The notes: generated by a model not told the origin, from the letters alone. 15,041 nt of DNA from JAGTVG01 sp964389805 (GCA_964389805.1 CAYMFU010000064.1:1-15041); one strand, 5' to 3'. Shown: positions 1-8,189, counted from the stretch's first letter. Numbers and translations are program-made.

Positions 1-230
1 ATACATACACACACATACATACATACGTTTTATAATAATACAAACATTATGCCCATGTCTTACACACCTCAGGCTATTCACTGAATCCAGGCATTCACAC
101 ATTCATGCACATTACATACGTTACATTAATACAACACAAACATACAGACCAATTAACAAACATATACATACATGAGTACAGAGTAATATACACTCACACA
201 ATAATTATCTCCGCTTTCAATTGCGAACAC
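1..230. repeat. G-poor simple-sequence region with ATAC/AC microsatellite
   Basis: The first 27 bases are almost pure ATAC and AC units. Degenerate CATA and CACA words continue to about position 230. By eye the plus strand has about 18 G in these 230 bases, and C outnumbers G about three to one in the first 120. A 64-codon open frame at 105-299 has no recognisable domain and only reads the low-complexity DNA, so I do not call it a gene. The stretch from 230 to 390 is ordinary AT-rich DNA in which I see no gene. The repeat may extend past the left edge of the window. Confidence 0.6.
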
Positions 231-391
231 AGAAAATATTCCTTCATTGCAGACGGTGTTATTTCCAATTTCAAAGTGAGAGCAAAAAGTATATTATAAA
301 AACTAAAACCGAAATAAATGATGGCAAACAATAATATTACCGCCTTTAAGAGTTGTTCACTCATAAATTTTTGATCCTAATGTTAGTTTAT

Positions 392-428
392 ATAAAAAAA
401 GTATTGAAAGAACCACCAATCAATACTT
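392..428 (-). terminator. AT-rich intrinsic terminator of the 451-1356 lipoprotein gene
   Basis: Read on the minus strand, AAGTATTG (428-421) pairs with CAATACTT (406-399) across a 14-nt loop. The stem runs directly into a T-rich tract (398-392). It lies 22 nt beyond the stop codon of the minus-strand lipoprotein gene. The stem is AT-rich and therefore weak, but its position and T tract fit termination of that transcript. Confidence 0.5.
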
Positions 429-450
429 CAAAATATATTTTTCTATTTTT

Positions 451-1356
451 TTAATAGGTGACCGTACTTCTAATTTTCCGTACCTGCGTGGTTATGCGTT
501 CAAGTATAGTGTCAGATAAAACTACATTTCCTTTATTTTCATCAAGCAAAACATCAATATCCAGTTCTTCGTAATTGGATTTCAATTCTTCCATACTGTT
601 GATCAAGCCTTCAATCCAATCTCCTTTATTATCAATGCTTTTAAGCAAACTGATCATATTGGCCAGAGCAGTATCCTGCTCAAGTACTATTCTGATCAAT
701 GGAGTCAATATCAGATTTCGCTCATCATCTGAAAGCATATCTTTTGGATATGAATCAACAATCTGAGTGGCTATATATAATCCTTCAATAAAGGTGCCGG
801 CGATTACCAGTGCAGCAATATTATTTCTCTCATTCTCTTTCAGATAAGAATCACTTTTATTTATGGCATCGTTTATAATGGCTGCCAGTGTATCTCTTTT
901 CCCAAGATTAGCCTCAAATTTTTCAATGATAGAAACATCGATGGTACTCTGCAGGCCCAGTGCCTCGCCAATGTTCAGACAACCATCCATATAGTTGAGG
1001 GCCTCCTGTACCTTCTCATAAGTTACCAGGTAGCCTATATCCGAAGCGTAAACACCCAGGTTCATGGCAGCAACTTTTGTTGATGAGGTATACTTTTCAT
1101 ATTTGCCCAGGTCATTTACCAGTTGTGGAATAAACTCAGCACCCGTAGCCTGGATGATGAATGGTATTTCGGAAGGAGAGGGGATCTCATAAATAATAGC
1201 TTCCACCTTTTCCTTAATTTCTGAGGCAGCTTCATCAAACTCGTCAGAGGAAGTTTCTTGCTTTTTGTCTGTACCGCAAGAATATGTCAATAGCATTAAT
1301 GTCAATAAAAATCCTGTTGAACAAAAATTCTTTATTAGTGTAGCGTTCATATTCAT
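451..1356 (-). CDS. Predicted lipoprotein of unknown function (301 aa)
   Basis: This is an exported lipoprotein by its N-terminus: a hydrophobic segment (about residues 11-25) ends at Cys27 in the context TYSC, followed by a polar GTDKKQ stretch. The lipobox is loose, as is common in Bacteroidota. The remainder is soluble, mainly helical in appearance and acidic, with a hydrophobic AALVIAGTFIEGLYIA patch (about 181-196). I recognise no catalytic motif and no named domain. ATG codons at residues 1 and 3 are both possible starts; the first is used here. It lies 48 nt downstream of the secreted-protein gene at 1405-1932 on the same strand, so the two are probably cotranscribed, and a terminator follows it. 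The role is unknown; the call as a real gene is firm because of the signal and the length of clean coding sequence. Confidence 0.82.
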   Translation of the reverse strand: MNMNATLIKNFCSTGFLLTLMLLTYSCGTDKKQETSSDEFDEAASEIKEKVEAIIYEIPSPSEIPFIIQATGAEFIPQLVNDLGKYEKYTSSTKVAAMNLGVYASDIGYLVTYEKVQEALNYMDGCLNIGEALGLQSTIDVSIIEKFEANLGKRDTLAAIINDAINKSDSYLKENERNNIAALVIAGTFIEGLYIATQIVDSYPKDMLSDDERNLILTPLIRIVLEQDTALANMISLLKSIDNKGDWIEGLINSMEELKSNYEELDIDVLLDENKGNVVLSDTILERITTQVRKIRSTVTY

Positions 1357-1404
1357 TTAATTTGTAATTGCAATGTGTGTTATTGAATTCTCTATTTGAT
1401 CATT

Positions 1405-1932
1405 TTAAAATTCCGGGTCGAATATGCTAATCGTTCTGACCTCATTATCATCGAGTCCAAAACAAATACCATCATCCCTATACGCATAATACTGTATATT
1501 ACCACTTGAATATTTCAGTTGGGATACCGCCTGACCATACAATTCCTTGATCTGATTTAATGAATCCCAAAATTTCAAACCAACAGAAGTTGTAAGATCC
1601 TGACAAATAAATTGATTGTATTCAGGATAACTGCTTATGGTAAAGAAAACGACCAGGCCATCCTTAAAATATACACTGGTTACAGGGAGGTCCATGATAT
1701 ACCTGAAATTGACAACATAGTCAAAATCGATGTTCAATTCTTTCAGAGGTTCACGAAGCATTTCCGGAGCACTTTCCTTCGATAGTTTAGAGCCGTCAAA
1801 GCCGATAATCCAGATCACATCCTCGTATGTGACGCCTAGTTTCAGGTCACCAAATCGTTCTTTTGGGATTATGTCTTGAGCTGATACATAACAGGCAGTA
1901 AAGAACAATACAATAAATACAATTATTCTCAT
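1405..1932 (-). CDS. Secreted protein of unknown function (175 aa)
   Basis: The N-terminus is a classical signal peptide: Arg2, then a hydrophobic core IIVFIVLFFTA, and a probable cleavage site after Ala18 in the VSAQ context. No lipobox cysteine follows, so the mature protein of about 157 residues should be periplasmic or outside the cell. The mature part has alternating beta-type segments with many aromatic residues, and one motif, KLGVTYEDVIWIIG (about 31-44), recalls the turn-helix pattern of small SmpA/BamE-like or DUF4309-like lipoproteins. That resemblance is weak and I do not name a family. It is the first gene of a two-gene minus-strand unit with the downstream lipoprotein. The 152-nt region between it and the divergent Dabb gene must hold promoters for both directions, but no convincing box was found for it. 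Confidence 0.75.
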   Translation of the reverse strand: MRIIVFIVLFFTACYVSAQDIIPKERFGDLKLGVTYEDVIWIIGFDGSKLSKESAPEMLREPLKELNIDFDYVVNFRYIMDLPVTSVYFKDGLVVFFTISSYPEYNQFICQDLTTSVGLKFWDSLNQIKELYGQAVSQLKYSSGNIQYYAYRDDGICFGLDDNEVRTISIFDPEF

Positions 1933-2084
1933 AACTTAGTTAATTTAATAGCCAGTCTTATTTCATTAAAAAATTACATCATACAATGTGTTGTAAAACG
2001 CCTTTATATTTAAATAACAACGATTAAATTAGTATATATTATAATATATTCAAGTAATTTTCTTTCATTAAAAGTTGATTATTT

Positions 2085-2372
2085 ATGGTTAAACATGTAG
2101 TAATGTGGAGATTGCATCAGAATAATGCTGAAAACAGGTCGGTGATCAAAGATCTATTGAATAAACTTCCAGCTGTAATTCCGGAATTGAAATCACTGGA
2201 AGTAGGCGAAGATATTAACCGGAGCCCGGTTGCCTTTGATCTTGTACTGATCACAACACATGCTGACACCGGTGACCTTGAAAAATATCAGAAGCATCCC
2301 GAACATGTTTCAGTTGCCAAACGTATAACTGAATTAGCAAGCGACAGAGTGGTTGTAGATTTCGAATATTAA
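2085..2372 (+). CDS. Dabb-domain (stress-responsive alpha/beta-barrel) protein
   Basis: At 95 residues this is a single Dabb domain, the ferredoxin-like dimeric alpha/beta-barrel fold. The hallmarks are visible: MVKHVVMWRL at the start with the conserved His4, a central strand FDLVLIT (51-57), the helix segment DLEKYQKHPEHV (64-75) and a final strand VVVDFEY. Family members form homodimers in the cytoplasm. Some are induced by salt stress and a few are enzymes (olivetolic acid cyclase is a plant example), but most bacterial ones have no assigned reaction, so no substrate is proposed here. The ATG at 2085 fits the usual family N-terminus. The stop is 5 nt upstream of the next start, which suggests one transcript with the 85-residue protein. 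Confidence 0.9.
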   Translation: MVKHVVMWRLHQNNAENRSVIKDLLNKLPAVIPELKSLEVGEDINRSPVAFDLVLITTHADTGDLEKYQKHPEHVSVAKRITELASDRVVVDFEY

Positions 2373-2377
2373 AAATA

Positions 2378-2635
2378 ATGTTAAACGAAGTTGAGTTTAT
2401 GAATATCCCTTTTTTTGAAAAAGTAAAGAAAGTTTACTTTGAAGGGGAATTTATAGTGGCAATTCGATATTATGAATATAAGATCAACCTCTATCTGTAT
2501 AATAACTATTATGTGGAAGTTTTTTATAATCATAAGAAAGATATGATCGATAAAGTTGAAGTTTTATCTTATCGGCCTTCCAGAATTAAATTTTATGCAG
2601 ATCAAATAAAATTGCCAGCTGATCTCAATTTGTAG
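2378..2635 (+). CDS. Small conserved-looking hypothetical protein (85 aa)
   Basis: This 85-residue protein has no signal peptide and no membrane segment and is rich in Tyr, Phe, Lys and Asn. The core reads as beta-strands: INLYLYNNYYVEVFY (about 36-50), then an acidic/basic stretch, and a C-terminal segment RIKFYADQIKLP (about 69-80). I do not recognise the family with certainty; the pattern resembles small bacterial proteins annotated only as hypothetical. Translation starts 5 nt after the Dabb stop, so the two are likely coupled. An in-frame ATG at residue 8 is an alternative start. Below it lies 292 nt of very AT-rich DNA before the next gene; a weak GATATT/AATATC hairpin just after the stop lacks a T tract and is not called as a terminator. 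Confidence 0.7.
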   Translation: MLNEVEFMNIPFFEKVKKVYFEGEFIVAIRYYEYKINLYLYNNYYVEVFYNHKKDMIDKVEVLSYRPSRIKFYADQIKLPADLNL

Positions 2636-2892
2636 ATAAAAAGATATTCGTTATTAATATCGCAAAATATTATTTTTCATACAGAATATATTTCAGAATA
2701 ATATATAATTTATTGCGGCAAAAATGCTATTTTTTAAAATATTATTAAAATAATCGTTATTTTGATTTAAAATTTAAAATTCCCCTCTGTTAATTGCATC
2801 TTATTTTGCAAATATTTAATAATTGAGCATATATAATATTATTTTAACAATAAATTAATTTAAAGATTAAAATATATTAAATATCAGTGGCG

Positions 2893-2900
2893 TATATTTG
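2893..2900 (+). promoter_or_regulatory. Bacteroidota-type -7 box (TATATTTG)
   Basis: TATATTTG matches the Bacteroidota -7 consensus TAnnTTTG at every defined position. It would place the transcript start near 2907, about 20 nt before the ATG at 2928. No TTG-type -33 element is visible at 19-21 nt upstream, so this is a partial promoter match. It helps choose the start of the downstream gene: an in-frame TTG at 2898 lies inside this box and cannot be the start if the box is real. Confidence 0.5.
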
Positions 2901-2927
2901 CAATATCATAATTTAGTTTTTCATATT

Positions 2928-3536
2928 ATGAGAAGAGTCAAAAACATATCGATAGCAGTACTGATAATAGTTATTGGTGCTGGTTGGGCTACTGCCCAGG
3001 AGGCTTCAACTAGTGAAATGGAAGCGAGCAAGAAAATACCCGGGAATGTTCAGGTAGTGACGGAATTAGATTCACATTACAAATTGGTTTATCCAGTTAA
3101 AAAGACCGAGCAAGTCAGAATCAGAATTTATGACAGTGAAAATCATTTACTTCTGTCTGAAAAAGTAGAAAATCAAGAAGGATTTATGAAGTCATATGAT
3201 TTCAGTAATCTGTCAGATGGTATATATACCATAAATATACAGTCACCCAGTGGCATAATATCAAAGGAAGTTTATCACAGGTATCAAAGAAATGATATCG
3301 ATTTTTCTGTAGAGAAGGATCCGGACAATAAAACTTTTCGCCTCGTTGTCAGGGGAGTAAAGAAAGACCCCGTTTTTGTGGATATTATGAATGAAGCGAA
3401 TGTAAAATTCTACGAAGACACCATTGATGTTGGGAAAAGTTTTTCCAGGACGTATCGGTTTAAAGGGAAAGTACCAGAGAACATATTGTTCAGGGTATCA
3501 TCTGCTGATCACTCAGTTACCAAAGAAGTCAGGTAA
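2928..3536 (+). CDS. Secreted protein with two beta-sandwich-like units (202 aa)
   Basis: Starting at ATG 2928, the first 24 residues form a signal peptide (MRR, a hydrophobic core, then a WATAQ cleavage context), so the protein is exported. The mature part appears to contain two beta-rich units of about 75 residues. The first includes VRIRIYDSENHLLLSEKVE and ends LSDGIYTINI, a pattern common in Bacteroidota secretion-associated and adhesion-like Ig-fold domains. The second (from about FRLVVRG) repeats the order of a strand, an acidic turn, then FSRTYRF. No catalytic residues are evident. A structural or binding role at the cell envelope is inference. The open frame extends up to a TTG at 2898, but that overlaps a promoter box and would place non-signal residues ahead of the signal peptide. 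A strong terminator follows 18 nt after the stop. Confidence 0.78.
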   Translation: MRRVKNISIAVLIIVIGAGWATAQEASTSEMEASKKIPGNVQVVTELDSHYKLVYPVKKTEQVRIRIYDSENHLLLSEKVENQEGFMKSYDFSNLSDGIYTINIQSPSGIISKEVYHRYQRNDIDFSVEKDPDNKTFRLVVRGVKKDPVFVDIMNEANVKFYEDTIDVGKSFSRTYRFKGKVPENILFRVSSADHSVTKEVR

Positions 3537-3554
3537 TTTTAACATTTTATTATT

Positions 3555-3589
3555 AAAAACCAGGTCAGACGTTGAGACCTGGTTTTTTT
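3555..3589. terminator. Bidirectional intrinsic terminator between convergent genes
   Basis: CCAGGTC (3560-3566) pairs perfectly with GACCTGG (3576-3582) across a 9-nt loop. A five-A run precedes the stem and a seven-T run follows it, so it can stop transcription from both sides. It lies between the plus-strand gene ending at 3536 and the minus-strand deacetylase, whose TAA stop overlaps the last bases of the T run. Confidence 0.88.
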
Positions 3590-4487
3590 ATTCTAACAAA
3601 CTCAGGGCTGTGTTTATCGTATTTACATGGGCCTGAATTATTACGCTAATGTCCCGGGAATATCCGCCACCAAGGGTAAGGGCTGATTGTATGTTTAACT
3701 CCCCGATAGTTTTAAAAACAATTTCATCCCGTTTTCTACAGCCTTCCATAGATAATCCGAGCCGTCCGAGCTGGTCCGATTGCAATACATCAACGCCTGC
3801 CTGATAAAGTATATAGTCAGGATTAAAATGTTTAAGTATAAAATCCAGTGCATGTTCCAGGTTATATAGGTAATCTTTGTCGCTCATCCCATCAGGAAGT
3901 TCAAGATCATAATTGGATGGCACTTTTTTGGCAGGATAATTTTTTGATCCATGCATGCTGAATGTATAGATATCATCATCATCACTGAGTATACTGGCAG
4001 TTCCATTCCCCTGGTGTACATCCAGGTCAACGATCAGTATTTTATTGGCCAAATTGTTATAAACCAGATACCTGGCTGCAATAGCGAGATCATTAAATAT
4101 GCAGAATCCTTCTCCGTGGTCTGAAAAGGCATGATGATAACCTCCCCCAATCGATATGCCGAGTCCTTTCTTCTTTGCTTTCTCAGCGCTTCTGACAGTC
4201 CCCGCCACACTATTCAATGCCCTGTTTACTGAGGCTTCGTGTAAGGGGACGCCCAAAGTTCGTATTTCACTTGCCGTAAGTGCAAAATGAGTGACATTGT
4301 TATAATACTCAACATTATGAGCAAGCAGTACTTCATTGTCTATCATCCCGGGATCAAATAGCTGATGAGCACCGATGATCTTATCATTGAGAAGTTTATC
4401 AACAATAAGTTTATATTTCCCGATCGGGAAACGGTGGCCTTCCGGTAATGTATATATATGTTTTTCCGAGAATGCGATTTCTACCAT
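3588..4487 (-). CDS. Histone deacetylase family (AcuC-like) deacetylase
   Basis: This is a zinc-dependent deacetylase of the arginase/deacetylase fold, 299 residues, the length of the compact bacterial members. The catalytic set is complete: tandem His118-His119 in GGGYHHAF, the zinc ligands Asp156 and His158 in VDLDVHQGNG, the third ligand Asp233 in QAGVDVL, and the transition-state Tyr276 in LGGGYSRD. The GFCIFND motif (128-133) is also typical. Bacterial relatives remove acetyl groups from protein lysine (AcuC on acetyl-CoA synthetase), from acetylpolyamines or from other small amides. The sequence alone does not choose among these, and no acs, acuA or polyamine gene is adjacent. There is no signal peptide, so it is cytoplasmic. 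Its ATG is 5 nt after the comEC stop, implying cotranscription. Confidence 0.93.
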   Translation of the reverse strand: MVEIAFSEKHIYTLPEGHRFPIGKYKLIVDKLLNDKIIGAHQLFDPGMIDNEVLLAHNVEYYNNVTHFALTASEIRTLGVPLHEASVNRALNSVAGTVRSAEKAKKKGLGISIGGGYHHAFSDHGEGFCIFNDLAIAARYLVYNNLANKILIVDLDVHQGNGTASILSDDDDIYTFSMHGSKNYPAKKVPSNYDLELPDGMSDKDYLYNLEHALDFILKHFNPDYILYQAGVDVLQSDQLGRLGLSMEGCRKRDEIVFKTIGELNIQSALTLGGGYSRDISVIIQAHVNTINTALSLLE

Positions 4488-4492
4488 TCTTT

Positions 4493-6583
4493 TTAATTAA
4501 ATTGTTCTATAAAGGGTCCATGAATTGATACTATATGTATTGACTCAATAAAGAGCTCCTCCTCAGCCATACGCGTAACGTAGGGATTTGAAGCATCGCA
4601 GATTACTTTCCCACCGTTCTGTGCTACCCTCCTGAGATCTTCCGTGTTCTGCCATATATTTGAAATCAATACATAGTCGATATTCATACCTTTCAATTCC
4701 CTGATGTCAGCTTCCCTTTTCAAAATAGCAATAGATTTTCCATTCCAGCACATCAGCAAGTAACCATTCATGTATATTACCGGAAGCTTTTTAGATATCT
4801 CCGAGTAGTCTGCAAATTCTGTTTTTCTTTTCTGGCTGACGATGTGATTCATTACGTGATAATTAATTTTATCGACGTTGACATTAGAAAGGTCTTCCAC
4901 AAGTATAAGACTTGTATTGCCGTCAACAAGCTCCATGCAGGAAATCATTGGAGTATTATAGATAATAATACGCTTTTCTTTCGAAGACAAAACTTTATCT
5001 TTTATGTCAATTCCTATTATGCCAATAGCGCAACCCAGGGATAACAGGAGTATCTTCCAGATTCTGGTTTTCGTTGTATAATAAATACTCAGAATCAAAA
5101 CAGCCATCATCATAGCCTGGGGAAACCCGATCTGTAATGGTTTTATCATTCCGAAAGGCAGAGATTGCAATATAGAGATAAGTTCTAGGAAATAATCCGA
5201 CATGAATTCTATTAGGGCTGAAATTAAATATGTAATATTTGGAATGAAAGAAGTTAGCACCAGGATGAAGCCCAGAATTGTAACTACAGAAATGAAAGGG
5301 ATGGCAAAGATATTTCCAAGCAGGAAATACGTCGGGAATTGCTTAAAATAAAAAAGGGAAAATGGTAATGTTCCTAATTGGGCGGCTATTGAGACAGAAG
5401 TTAGTTGCCATACCCAGTTGATAAATAAAAACCTGGTGTTAATTAGTCTGTAAATAGTTGGCTGGAATAATATGATCCCTAATACTGCGGAATATGATAA
5501 CTGAAATCCGACATCAAACAGTTTGAAAGGGTCGATTACCAATAGCAAAAAGAAAGACAAAAAAACAGAGTTCAGTATATGGGTATTGCGATTCAGCATT
5601 TTACCAATAATCATAATGACGAACATCAGTGTAGCCCGCATGACGGATGGTGATAAACCGGTAATGAAGGCAAAGGAGATTAAAATGGATATTTTGAGGC
5701 AGTAGCTGAATGTTTTACTCCATTTTTTCCTGCTAAGGGGATTTAATATAAAGATCAGGAACATATAGATGATGCCAACATGTAATCCTGATATTGCCAG
5801 TACATGTATTATCCCAATTTGAATAAAAGAATTGTATATATTCTCAGTAAAATATTCCCTTTGACCAGTCATTAAAGCCAGCATGAGTGCTTTGGTATTT
5901 CTATCCGAAAACGAGGAATCTATAATACGGGCCAGATGATCTCTAATCCTTAAGGATAATCCCTTTATCGAAACTCTCTGGTTTTGAAGACCACTGCCAA
6001 AATATCTGCCAGATTTTATAAAATGTTGATGGGAAATACCTTTATTATGCATATACAGTTGGTAATCAAACTCATCAGGATTTAAAGGGGGAGATATTTT
6101 TTGAGGTTCACCGGCGACCACCAGAGATTGTCCATAGGTTAAAGGTTCAGTTTTTGGAAGGAACATCAATACTTTAGCGTCCACGTGCTGCCATTTTCCG
6201 TTGAGCCGAATCCTTGTTACATTGGAAAGTACTTTGCAGTATTTCCCTGAGGTATCAGGGGCATCGATAACCTTTGCTGTATAGTATTCAATATCATCCT
6301 CAACGTGTAATAAGTGGTTTTTGGAGTTTGAAATGTCACTATCCTGTATATTTATGCCTCCAAGTAAAAAGATGCTTATAAAAGCAGACAAGCTAATGAT
6401 TAAGTTAAATTTATGCAGTAGACCTTTTTTGAAGTATTTCTGAGAAAGATAAAAAATAAGCAAACTGCTGATCAAAGGCCCCAGCAATATTAAAGGCGAT
6501 AATTTGAGGTAGGAATTCACTAATATCCCGCTTGAAAATGATATAGCTATCCGTATAAAAGGGTACCGGATCCAGTATAGCAT
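4493..6583 (-). CDS. comEC: ComEC/Rec2 family DNA-uptake channel protein, short form
   Basis: This is a polytopic inner-membrane protein of 696 residues, related to the channel that carries single-stranded DNA across the inner membrane in natural transformation. In order: N-terminal membrane helices (about 8-75); a soluble DUF4131/OB-like region (about 95-190) including GQSLVVAGEP and LNPDEFDYQLYMHNKGI; and the Competence domain (about 225-520) with HVLAISGLHVG (260-270), GLSPSVMRA (309-317) and DVGFQLSYSAVLG (357-369). The C-terminal 170 residues are soluble but show no HxHxDH metal motif, so the beta-lactamase-like domain of Bacillus ComEC is absent or unrecognisable. To my knowledge the short form is common in Bacteroidota. 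The ATG at 6583 gives a normal N-terminus. It lies between the GNAT gene (169 nt upstream) and the deacetylase (5 nt downstream). Competence of this organism is not shown by this gene alone. Confidence 0.93.
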   Translation of the reverse strand: MLYWIRYPFIRIAISFSSGILVNSYLKLSPLILLGPLISSLLIFYLSQKYFKKGLLHKFNLIISLSAFISIFLLGGINIQDSDISNSKNHLLHVEDDIEYYTAKVIDAPDTSGKYCKVLSNVTRIRLNGKWQHVDAKVLMFLPKTEPLTYGQSLVVAGEPQKISPPLNPDEFDYQLYMHNKGISHQHFIKSGRYFGSGLQNQRVSIKGLSLRIRDHLARIIDSSFSDRNTKALMLALMTGQREYFTENIYNSFIQIGIIHVLAISGLHVGIIYMFLIFILNPLSRKKWSKTFSYCLKISILISFAFITGLSPSVMRATLMFVIMIIGKMLNRNTHILNSVFLSFFLLLVIDPFKLFDVGFQLSYSAVLGIILFQPTIYRLINTRFLFINWVWQLTSVSIAAQLGTLPFSLFYFKQFPTYFLLGNIFAIPFISVVTILGFILVLTSFIPNITYLISALIEFMSDYFLELISILQSLPFGMIKPLQIGFPQAMMMAVLILSIYYTTKTRIWKILLLSLGCAIGIIGIDIKDKVLSSKEKRIIIYNTPMISCMELVDGNTSLILVEDLSNVNVDKINYHVMNHIVSQKRKTEFADYSEISKKLPVIYMNGYLLMCWNGKSIAILKREADIRELKGMNIDYVLISNIWQNTEDLRRVAQNGGKVICDASNPYVTRMAEEELFIESIHIVSIHGPFIEQFN

Positions 6584-6751
6584 GGTTGAATAATTTGGAT
6601 CAGGAATTTACGAAATATTCTGATTTAATTAAAAAGAATTGCTATGAGAATTGGTATTGTTCTGAACCGCTTGAAAGCCCTTACTAATCTTTATTAAAAC
6701 AGGGATTTTGTATCAAATAAAAGCAGTGATAAAATACTAAACCATTGGTTG

Positions 6752-7186
6752 TTAATTGGGCAATCGCATGGAGTAATGCAACAAACCCGCTTCATCGAAC
6801 ATATTGCCATATTTTACAAATCCAAATTTACGATATAAAGCTATCGCATCTATCTGGGCATGCAGGTATATCTGCTTATTCCCTGCATCGGGATCATTCT
6901 TTATGTCAGACAGGATTTTTTCCACCATAGCTGATCCGACTCCCCTGCCGCGAAATTCACTCAGAACTGCGAACCGTTCAAGTTTCACACCTTCATCTGT
7001 AATCCTCCATCGGGCGGCCCCTACCGGGTTATTATTCAGAAAAGCCAGATAATGGTAAGCCTCTTTCTCAAATTCATCAATTTCCATATCAGCTGGCACA
7101 TTCTGACCGATAACGAAAACTGCATGCCTGATTTCCTGTGCTTTCTTCTGGTCTTTCTTATTAATTATTTCCTTTACAGTGATCAA
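6752..7186 (-). CDS. GNAT family N-acetyltransferase (ElaA-like)
   Basis: This 144-residue protein is a single GNAT domain that uses acetyl-CoA to acetylate an amine. The acetyl-CoA pyrophosphate-binding motif A is clear: ERFAVLSEFRGRGVGSAMV, with the RxxGxG set at 79-84. It is followed by the motif B region LHAQIDAIALYRKFGFV (108-124). The N-terminus (IRHAVFVIGQNVP, 19-31) matches the ElaA/YjcF type often annotated only as GNAT. The substrate is unknown. It is cytoplasmic by lack of a signal. The ATG overlaps the end of phoH by 4 nt, indicating translational coupling. That pairing may be operon economy rather than a shared function. Confidence 0.92.
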   Translation of the reverse strand: MITVKEIINKKDQKKAQEIRHAVFVIGQNVPADMEIDEFEKEAYHYLAFLNNNPVGAARWRITDEGVKLERFAVLSEFRGRGVGSAMVEKILSDIKNDPDAGNKQIYLHAQIDAIALYRKFGFVKYGNMFDEAGLLHYSMRLPN

Positions 7187-8145
7187 GCTTTATCCAGATT
7201 TTCCTTGTTGACAATGAAATTATGGTACGCATCGATGATGTCTTTGACAATTTTATGACGAATCACATCTTTGGAACTAAAATTAATAAAGGATATGCCC
7301 TTTACATCCTTAAGGATCTTAACAGCTTCTTTAAGGCCCGAATTTGTATGTTTTGGAAGGTCAATCTGAGAGAGGTCGCCATTAATAATAACTTTACTGT
7401 TGGGCCCCATCCTGGTCAGGAACATTTTGATTTGCATAGGACTAGTATTCTGGGCTTCATCCAGAAGGATGAATGCATCATTCAAGGTCCGTCCACGCAT
7501 ATAGGCCAGGGGTGCAATCTCAATGATCCTTTTCTCCTGGTAATATTTTAATTTTTCAAATGGGATCATGTCATCCAGTGCATCATATACGGGTCGAAGG
7601 TAGGGATCGATCTTTTCCTTGAGGTCTCCTGGTAAAAATCCAAGATTTTCACCTGCTTCTACAGCCGGCCGGGTGATGATGATCTTTTTTACTTCCTTGT
7701 TCTTCAGGGCCTTTACAGCCATAGCTACAGAAACATAGGTTTTCCCAGTCCCGGAGGGTCCCAGGGCAAATACCAGGTCTTTTTTGGCAATTGCTTCCAC
7801 CAGTTTTTTCTGATTGGTCGTTTTTGGCTTAATAATAAAGCCCCGGGTACCATATATCAATACATTTTCATTGGCAAACAGGTCATCCAGGGTATCCCGC
7901 TCAAGATAAGATTTTACATTATCCTTAGTAACTTTTCCAAATTTATGATAATGGTTCAGCAGTGAATTTAAAATATCATTGATCCGGATTATTTCTTTTG
8001 ATTGTCCTTTTATGCGGATTTCATTTCCCCTGGAAATAATTTTACTTGACGGAAAATGATTTGATAATTCTGAAATATTCTGATTTTCTACCCCGAGAAA
8101 ATCCAATAATGAAATATTTTCTAAAGTTATGATTTTTTCTACCAA
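7183..8145 (-). CDS. phoH: PhoH family ATPase
   Basis: PhoH proteins are cytoplasmic P-loop ATPases linked to RNA metabolism; E. coli YbeZ, which works with YbeY in rRNA processing, is the closest model. The length of 320 residues is normal. Visible motifs are Walker A GPSGTGKT (129-136), TRPAVEAGENLGFLPGD (158-174), Walker B ILLDEAQN (226-233), a sensor-like INGDLSQ (254-260) and the C-terminal DVIRHKIV. The N-terminal 100 residues fit the KH-like/PhoH N-terminal region. The start is TTG at 8145: two codons upstream is an in-frame TAG, no ATG precedes the conserved region, and MVEKIITLE is the family-like N-terminus. It heads the minus-strand run phoH-GNAT-comEC-deacetylase. No convincing promoter box was found upstream on this strand. 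Confidence 0.94.
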   Translation of the reverse strand: MVEKIITLENISLLDFLGVENQNISELSNHFPSSKIISRGNEIRIKGQSKEIIRINDILNSLLNHYHKFGKVTKDNVKSYLERDTLDDLFANENVLIYGTRGFIIKPKTTNQKKLVEAIAKKDLVFALGPSGTGKTYVSVAMAVKALKNKEVKKIIITRPAVEAGENLGFLPGDLKEKIDPYLRPVYDALDDMIPFEKLKYYQEKRIIEIAPLAYMRGRTLNDAFILLDEAQNTSPMQIKMFLTRMGPNSKVIINGDLSQIDLPKHTNSGLKEAVKILKDVKGISFINFSSKDVIRHKIVKDIIDAYHNFIVNKENLDKA

Positions 8146-8189
8146 GGGCTAAAACTTTATTTTCTAAATATAATATTACTTTTAATACT

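Noticed and set aside
1..30. CRISPR-like array
   Set aside because: The repeated units are only 2-4 bases long with no spacers; it is a microsatellite.
105..299. 64-codon plus-strand frame near the left edge
   Set aside because: It mostly translates CATA/CACA low-complexity DNA; there is no domain and no start context.
2898..2927. TTG start adding 10 residues to the secreted protein
   Set aside because: It lies inside the TATATTTG box and puts non-signal residues before the signal peptide; ATG 2928 is better.
3424..3636. 70-codon plus-strand frame across the convergent terminator
   Set aside because: It reads the end of the secreted-protein gene out of frame and then the terminator hairpin.
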